Origin: Reticulitermes lucifugus
Taxonomy: Eukaryota; Arthropoda; Insecta; Blattodea; Rhinotermitidae
Direction: 5' to 3'
Length of the DNA: 64,000 nt
Assembly (NCBI GenBank): GCA_026260175.1
Contig: JAKCWW010000001.1
Span: 213,792 to 277,791, forward strand
Shown in pieces: positions 59,301 through 64,000 of this stretch (the first letter of the stretch is position 1; each line of letters starts with the position of its first letter). The translations under genes were made by a program, and so were the position numbers. The notes under the pieces were generated by a model. It was not told the DNA's origin, made no database searches, and saw nothing but the letters and a program-made list of their open reading frames with translations.

Positions 59301-59615
59301 CAGTCGTCCCTCGCTTTTCGCGGTGTCGCAAATTCGCGGCGTGTCCTCTAAAATAAAAATACGTCACTCAGATCCTTCGACGGATAGGAGCATCAAAATT
59401 GTTCGAAAACGCGAAGAGGTGTTCCACCCTTGCCGCATGATGTTCAAAGAGTTGAAAGAAAAAGTAGCCGCTTCCCATCATAATGTTTCTGCAAAGAAAA
59501 AAAGAACACTTAAAAATATTAAACGTTATTTTTGGGGGGGCGGTTAATTATTGTCGGATTTTTGCATTTCGCTGGTGGACTTGAAAGGTAAATCCCGTGA
59601 AAAGCGAGGGATGAA
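59301..59615 (+). mobile_element. Pogo/Tigger-like short DNA element
   Basis: Left end CAGTCGTCCCTCGCTTTTCG preceded by TA; right end reversed TTCATCCCTCGCTTTTCACG followed by TATA. These are the TIR style and TA target of pogo-type Tc1/mariner elements. Between them a frame reads SIKIVRKREEVFHPCRMMFK then ELKEKVAASHHNVSAKKKRT. This may be a remnant of coding sequence, but no DDE domain exists and the element is far too short to be autonomous. Confidence 0.65.
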
Positions 59616-59699
59616 TATATTCCTGAAATCCCTCAATTTGGCCATTTTTATTGCCTCCATATTTGAACCATCTAAAACGATCATTGAGCGACAGTCTTA

Positions 59700-59820
59700 A
59701 ACTTTAAGATTATAGTCTTCTGGAGTACGACGCAGCGCTGATTGGTAATTAATCGTCGACTTTTCGGTGGACCTTGCTGCAGCCTTCTTCAGGGTAATCC
59801 AAATCGTCTTGGACTACCAT
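59700..59820 (-). repeat. Hammerhead-family repeat, decayed copy
   Basis: Minus strand: CCCTGAAGAAGGCTGCAGC, a loop, GGTCCACCGAAAAGTCGACG, then TACCAATCAGCGCTGCGTCG and ACTCCAGAAGAC. The downstream block parallels 23785-23830, which ties the copies together. GAAAC has become GAAAA and stem II is two pairs at best. Confidence 0.5.
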
Positions 59821-59876
59821 GAAAACTTAGGCAGCATGGTGTTCATAATCATCAGTAAGTATTCCATTTTTTCTTG

Positions 59877-60148
59877 TAGTGAAGGGCGCCGCAGCAGATG
59901 CTACGGACGCACCGCAGCCTCGACGCTTATTTTGCAACCCTGTGATGAAGATGTGTTTATTTTTTCGTTTTTCCTTGTAATGGAGCACCGATGGAATGAC
60001 ATTGATAGGGAAAAACCGAAGTGCTCGTGGAAAAACCTGTCCCAGTGCCACTTTGTCCACCACAAATCCCGCATGAACTGAACCGGGATCGAACCCGGAC
60101 CTCCGCGGTGAGAGGCCAGCTACTAACCGCCTGAGCCATGGCACGGCC
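59877..60148 (-). mobile_element. SINE family C, copy 3 (inverted)
   Basis: Minus strand GCCGTGCCATGGCTCAGGCG, box B GGGTTCGATCCCGG, GTGGTGGACAAAGTGGCACT and the CTGCGGCGCCCTTCAC end. It is the best preserved copy of family C in the window. It is followed on the plus side (60155-60205) by a fragment of the FWDVMP-type repeat. Confidence 0.9.
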
Positions 60149-60209
60149 TCGTATAAGCAAATAACGAGGCATCACATCCCAGACGACTATAATCTTTATT
60201 AACAACGCT

Positions 60210-61175
60210 GTGAAATCCTCCTCGTACTTAAACTTAAAGACAATGCACGTGAATACAGCGGAGAAGGCAGTTCATGTCAAACTTCATCGAGTATTAGAAC
60301 AAGAAATCTCGTTGCCTTGGTTACAAGACAGCTCTGACAATGACACATTCGTTACTCACTTCTTGAGACTAAGTTGTTGACTTATGACGTTACCAGTCAG
60401 AAAGTTGTATTTACTTTCATATTAACGAAATCTCTTCTCAAAACTTACGCGTTCCTTTTAATCACAAACTCTTAATTGGCAGTCATTCTTCCCCTCCCTT
60501 CAGGTGACAGTCGAGATACCTACTTAAGAAGGCACTAGAAAAGACTCTATGGGGGCGGGCTTCCTTCCTATGCCTGTCTGTTCCCTGATACGGATATCAA
60601 CGTTAATTGGACGATTTCTTTGAAACTGAATTGAACGCCATATGTTTGGAGGTCAATCCTAATTGTGAACTATTCTAGTTATTAAAATGAGGAGCATGGT
60701 GTAAGAAGCGCGTATAGCACAGTGTAGAAAATTGGAAAGCCCATGCCAAGTCTGAATCTAAACCCTAAAAAACCTTGAGAAAACTAGACATAGATGGAAG
60801 GATAATATTAGCATTTATTTAGAAAAATGGTGTGTGGAGTTGTAGACTAGATTCAAGTGGCTTATATTAAAATAGTTTTTGCGTGTGACAAAACTCATTA
60901 TATTAATGCATCACTTAATTTCCCATGAAGTTAATAAGTGACTAGCCACGGGGACGAGGTTTTAACTTGGCTTGCAGACAGGATACCTTTGTAGTGAGGC
61001 GTGACAATAATAATTCAATTCGCTCAGCGTTTTGCAGTTAAATTCTTTATTTATCTGCTGACTCGACAGAATCAGTGCAAGGAGACTATAAACAAAATTG
61101 AGAAAGAGCAATATACAAGACGAAATCTAAGTAAAGCATTACACAGTAATGCCGTCGCCTCAACCACCACCCCTA
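60210..61175. other. Mostly unassigned DNA, possible family F relic
   Basis: CTCTATGGGGGCGGGCTTCC with TGTCTGTTCCCTGATACGG at 60545-60595 may be a decayed family F copy. Nothing else recognised. Confidence 0.35.
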
Positions 61176-61179
61176 CCAA

Positions 61180-61600
61180 TAATAATAACAATAATAATAA
61201 TAATTCAAGTCAATTCAGTGGATATTTATTAACGTGCAGCCTTAACAGCACAAGTGCCATTTACAAAGCCAGCACAAAAACACAAATAAAACACAAAAAC
61301 AGTAAAAATACACAAGACCAAACACTAAAGAAACAAAACAAAACAAATATGTAGTAAAACAATAAAAAGAAGTACTGGGCAGAAATCCAGTACCCTAACA
61401 AAACACAGATAAGTTGATTTAAAAATTTCGCAGATTAGTGCAGAATAATAAGGAACGTCAGTTACCGAACTGCAGCGTCGAGTTCTTGATTTACATGGTA
61501 ACAAATCATTAATCAAAACAGACCTACCATTGAACATACAAGTATCCCTACTGATGGCATTAGCCGCCGAAGCGCATCTAGCGGAAGGGCAGTTGCGACG
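61180..61600 (+). repeat. Dispersed repeat, family R
   Basis: Begins at an AAT-rich tract (61180-61204). It carries TCAATTCAGTGGATATTTAT, AACGTGCAGCCTTAACAGCA and, near its end, AATCAAAACAGACCTACC...GTATCCCTACTGA. The first and last of these blocks match 6985-7260. A-rich interior. Confidence 0.5.
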
Positions 61601-61621
61601 GTTTAAGTCAACATGAAACAG

Positions 61622-61661
61622 TTTAAATAATAATAATAATGATAATAATAATAGTAATAGT
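61622..61661. repeat. (AAT)n microsatellite
   Basis: AAT run with GAT and AGT interruptions. Confidence 0.85.
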
Positions 61662-61777
61662 GAAGTGTGGGAATTCCGTCAGTGTCAGAAATCATAACGT
61701 CCTCCATAACAACGTGGGGATCGGAAAAACTTCTTCGAATTTTCTGTTCCCTTTGCCTTCCATATGAAAGAACTTAC

Positions 61778-61990
61778 CCCCGTGTGACATTTGAGGTACT
61801 CGCGGCAGTAAGTGTCGTCATTGTCTCTTGGTGCGTGACGTGCTGTTTGGTGGATAGATACCGACATCTTGTAAGTCTTCAGTGAAGACTGTTGTGTCCT
61901 GAATATGGATGAAGACATTTCCTCCGAAACGTTGGTATACATCTAGCAAACTACACGGTGTTAGTCCCAGAAGACCGTAATTTGATTCCT
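61778..61990 (+). repeat. Insect dispersed repeat with hammerhead-like core
   Basis: FEVLAAVSVVIVSWCVTCCL in one frame is the repeat's usual mistranslation. The core at 61899-61937 follows, then ACATCTAGCAAACTACACGG and TCCCAGAAGACCGTAA, blocks shared with 4990-5069 and 23785. This links the translated-phrase repeat and the 4850-type inverted repeats into one superfamily. Confidence 0.6.
61899..61937 (+). ncRNA. Hammerhead-like core
   Basis: CTGAATA (one change from CTGANGA), T, GGA, loop, TCC, GAAAC, GTTGGTA. The short stem III A-C/G-T closes a GTTG loop and is followed by A, giving GTA at the cut position. Confidence 0.42.
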
Positions 61991-62504
61991 GATCATAATT
62001 TCTCTTCAGCTGGCTTCGTCTTAAACCGTGTTTAAGAATTCCAAATATACAGCATAGAAAGCTGTACGTACGTGCACCAAAATTGCATCATGTGGTGGAA
62101 AAATACTTCAGTCATTTCTTCCGCCGTCCGTGGGTGGTAGTGACGTCATCATGAATAGGAAAATGATGCTTGAATGAAATCAAGCGCCTGCACGTGCCAA
62201 CCATTTGTTCCGTTTCGTGGGCGTGATGGACCATCTTTATGAATTTGTTTGTTCCTCTTTTAACCAGAATTGAAGAAAATGCTAATATGCCGAAAGATAA
62301 GATTGGCTCATTAGACGTACTTTTAGCAATTTTATGGTCAGTATTGCTCTTTGTGTTATGTCTCTTTGGCCCACGAACAGTTGTTACTTGGCAGCCTGCG
62401 CATGAGATTTCCCGTACGTAATAACTCTCCTTCGCCGCCCTCTCCTAGGTGCCGATATTTCTTTTCAATTCTCCGTCCTGGCAGACATGACTGTCTTTCG
62501 AGCT

Positions 62505-62660
62505 TTAACAAGATAGGTAATGTACTATAACGTAACGTTGTGACGCGATCGCATACCCATTGTTGCAATTGAAACTCAACAGTGCGTTCTGTGTGCATTA
62601 TTCAACTACATGTCACTGTCAACAATATAAAAATATTGAGTGTCGCCGGCAACACTAACA
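62505..62660 (-). repeat. Dispersed repeat, family P (partial, inverted)
   Basis: AACAAGATAGGTAATGTACT, GTAACGTTGTGACGCG and CTACATGTCACTGTCAACAA match 23150-23275 almost block for block. Only the 3' third of the repeat is present. Confidence 0.6.
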
Positions 62661-63275
62661 AATCAAGATGGCGTTCATGAAAACGTGAAGAACAGATTGA
62701 ATTCAGCGAATACCTGCTGCTATTCGGGCAATAATCATTTGTCTTCCCGTTTGCTATTCAGAAATATGAGTATTAAAATATACAGAACTGTAATTTGTCC
62801 TGTTATTTTATATCGGCATGAAATCTCGTGTCTCACATTGAGGGAAGAACACAGGCTGGGAGTGTTCGAGAATAGGGTGCTGGACTGGAGAAAACTGCAG
62901 CGTAATGAGGATCTTCATGATTTGTACTGCTCCTCAAATGTTATTAGGATGATGAAATCAAGGAGGATGAGATGGGCGGGGCATATAGTACGTACAGGGG
63001 GAGAAGAGGTGCATACAGGGTTTTGGTGGGGAAACCTAACGGAAAGGGACCACATGCAAGACCTAGGCGTTGATGTGATAATAATATTTAAATTGATCTT
63101 AAACAGGATGGGATGGCGCGAACTGAATTTGCCCGACTGAGAACAGGGACAAGTAGTAGGCTGTTTTGTGCACGGTGATGAGCCTTCGAGTTTCATGAAA
63201 TGCGGAGAATGTTTTGACTAGCTGATTAACTAATGGCTTTTCAAGACAGACTCTTCTTCATGGAGTTAGCTCGTA
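62650..63275 (+). pseudogene. Non-LTR retrotransposon 3' end (ORF2 C-terminus)
   Basis: An open frame from 62640 to 63140 (166 codons) carries IKIYRTVICPVILYRHE, LTLREEHRLGVFENRVL, LHDLYCSSNVIRMMKSRRMR and WAGHIVRTG. This is the conserved region after the reverse transcriptase in a LINE group very common in arthropods. Against the consensus I remember, a block between FENRVL and the next W is missing and the GKRPLGRPRRRW region is eroded. The copy is therefore dead although no stop interrupts it. After the stop, another frame gives MSLRVSWNAENVL, the usual last residues of ORF2. The first ATG is not a true start. Confidence 0.8.
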
Positions 63276-63465
63276 CCGCGTAGTGAACACTCTCCGTCTC
63301 GGTAATAAAAACCAATCAGCTAATTGTGTACAGTAAAATGTTCACTGTTTGTTCTGAGATTCCTTCTACAGAACATATACGCAAACGTGTGAGCAGGACA
63401 TAGAAATTTGTAATTTTACACCTGACGGTTCATAACATAACCACTAGACTTTAAAGGGCTTATAT
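63270..63465 (+). repeat. Dispersed repeat, family U
   Basis: Has CTCGTACCGCGTAGTGAACA, CTCCGTCTCGGTAATAAAAACC, TGTTCTGAGATTCC, ACCTGACGGTTCATAACATA and AACCACTAGACTTTAAAGGG. It directly abuts the LINE 3' end. A second copy starts 380 bp later. Confidence 0.65.
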
Positions 63466-63649
63466 ACGAGTATACACACACAGTAAAGCAGCAGTGAAGT
63501 CACACTGCCCACTTGGCCAATGTAGCTATCTGACGAGGAGAAATACCCCCATTCACATTGCACCGCGCGAGGCAGGCTCCACAACCTCAGAAATGGATAA
63601 TATATATGCTGAACCCCTTTAGAGACTCATAACATTAAATATATTTAAA

Positions 63650-63850
63650 TATCGAGTTCTTACCGCGCAGTAAACGCAATCCGTCTCGGTTACAAGAATA
63701 AGTCAGTTAATGCTATGTAGAGAAGTACTCGTCGTGTGTTCTGACTACCACACGAAACACGTAAACACACTCTGTGGGCAGAATGTGGAATTTTTTAATG
63801 TTAAACCTGGCGGTACATAAAATAACCACTAATGTTTAAAGAACCAAGGA
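63650..63850 (+). repeat. Dispersed repeat, family U
   Basis: Has GTTCTTACCGCGCAGTAAAC, ATCCGTCTCGGTTACAAGAA, CACTCTGTGGGCAGAATGTG, GTTAAACCTGGCGGTACATA and AACCACTAATGTTTAAAG. This is the copy with the best-kept core. Confidence 0.65.
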
Positions 63851-64000
63851 GAGAAATACACATTTCTTTCATTTGGGATTTGTTTAACGATACCTGCAAT
63901 AGATCACATTGCGTGGCGTCGACTAATAGGGCGATTACTGAATACTATTATGGGAAAGATGAGGAAGGAAGTGATCTTTACCCAATTTTGAGGTAACCCT

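Noticed and set aside
6403-60148. tRNA genes at the SINE heads
   Set aside because: Box A and box B are present, but the heads do not fold as complete tRNAs and are fused to repeat bodies.

Overview
The window looks like an intergenic or deep-intronic stretch of a large, repeat-rich animal genome, most likely an insect. A cockroach, termite or other polyneopteran is my best guess; this rests on the recognisable repeat families and the AT-rich background, not on a diagnostic gene. I found no convincing host gene: no reading frame belongs to a cellular protein family I recognise, and there is no rRNA, standard tRNA gene or CRISPR array. Almost everything that can be named is a transposable element or a tandem repeat.

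Dispersed elements seen: (1) four tRNA-derived SINE families, called A to D here, with Pol III box A/B heads; several have clear target-site duplications. (2) Inverted-repeat elements whose arms each carry a hammerhead-ribozyme-like core, CTGANGA - stem II - GAAAC - short stem III - GTA, at 3895-4185, 4850-5069, 17020-17503, 29140-29943 (with a second element nested at 29176-29523) and 30431-30681; related single copies lie at 23785, 34735, 45056, 46095, 55150, 59700 and 61778. These are best explained as termini of Penelope-like retroelements or their short derivatives. (3) DNA-transposon derivatives: a mariner-type element reduced to its N-terminal DNA-binding domain (38820-39382), a pogo-like short element (59301-59615), two hAT-like short elements (9218-9461, 32542-32748) and a mariner transposase scrap (50000-50125). 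(4) Two non-LTR retrotransposon 3' fragments (51120-51880, 62650-63275). (5) Dispersed repeats I cannot classify, called F, P, R and U here.

Layout: 1-5 kb is mostly unidentified, with family F and two hammerhead inverted repeats. 6-13 kb holds SINEs A, B, C and a hAT-like element. 14-24 kb has P and U repeats, a hammerhead inverted repeat and two minisatellites (32 bp at 17935-18445, 34 bp at 19087-19535). 26-34 kb is the densest part: three SINEs, nested hammerhead elements, a hAT-like element and a P repeat broken by a hairpin insertion. 35-50 kb is sparse apart from the mariner derivative, a SINE B and a 60-bp minisatellite. 51-64 kb has LINE fragments, SINEs C and D, a pogo-like element and U repeats.

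The most interesting signal is the recurrence of a hammerhead-type core in several otherwise different repeats. Paired stem positions change together, and there is a constant extra base after CTGANGA. All repeat names other than recognised superfamilies are local labels, and boundaries are by eye.
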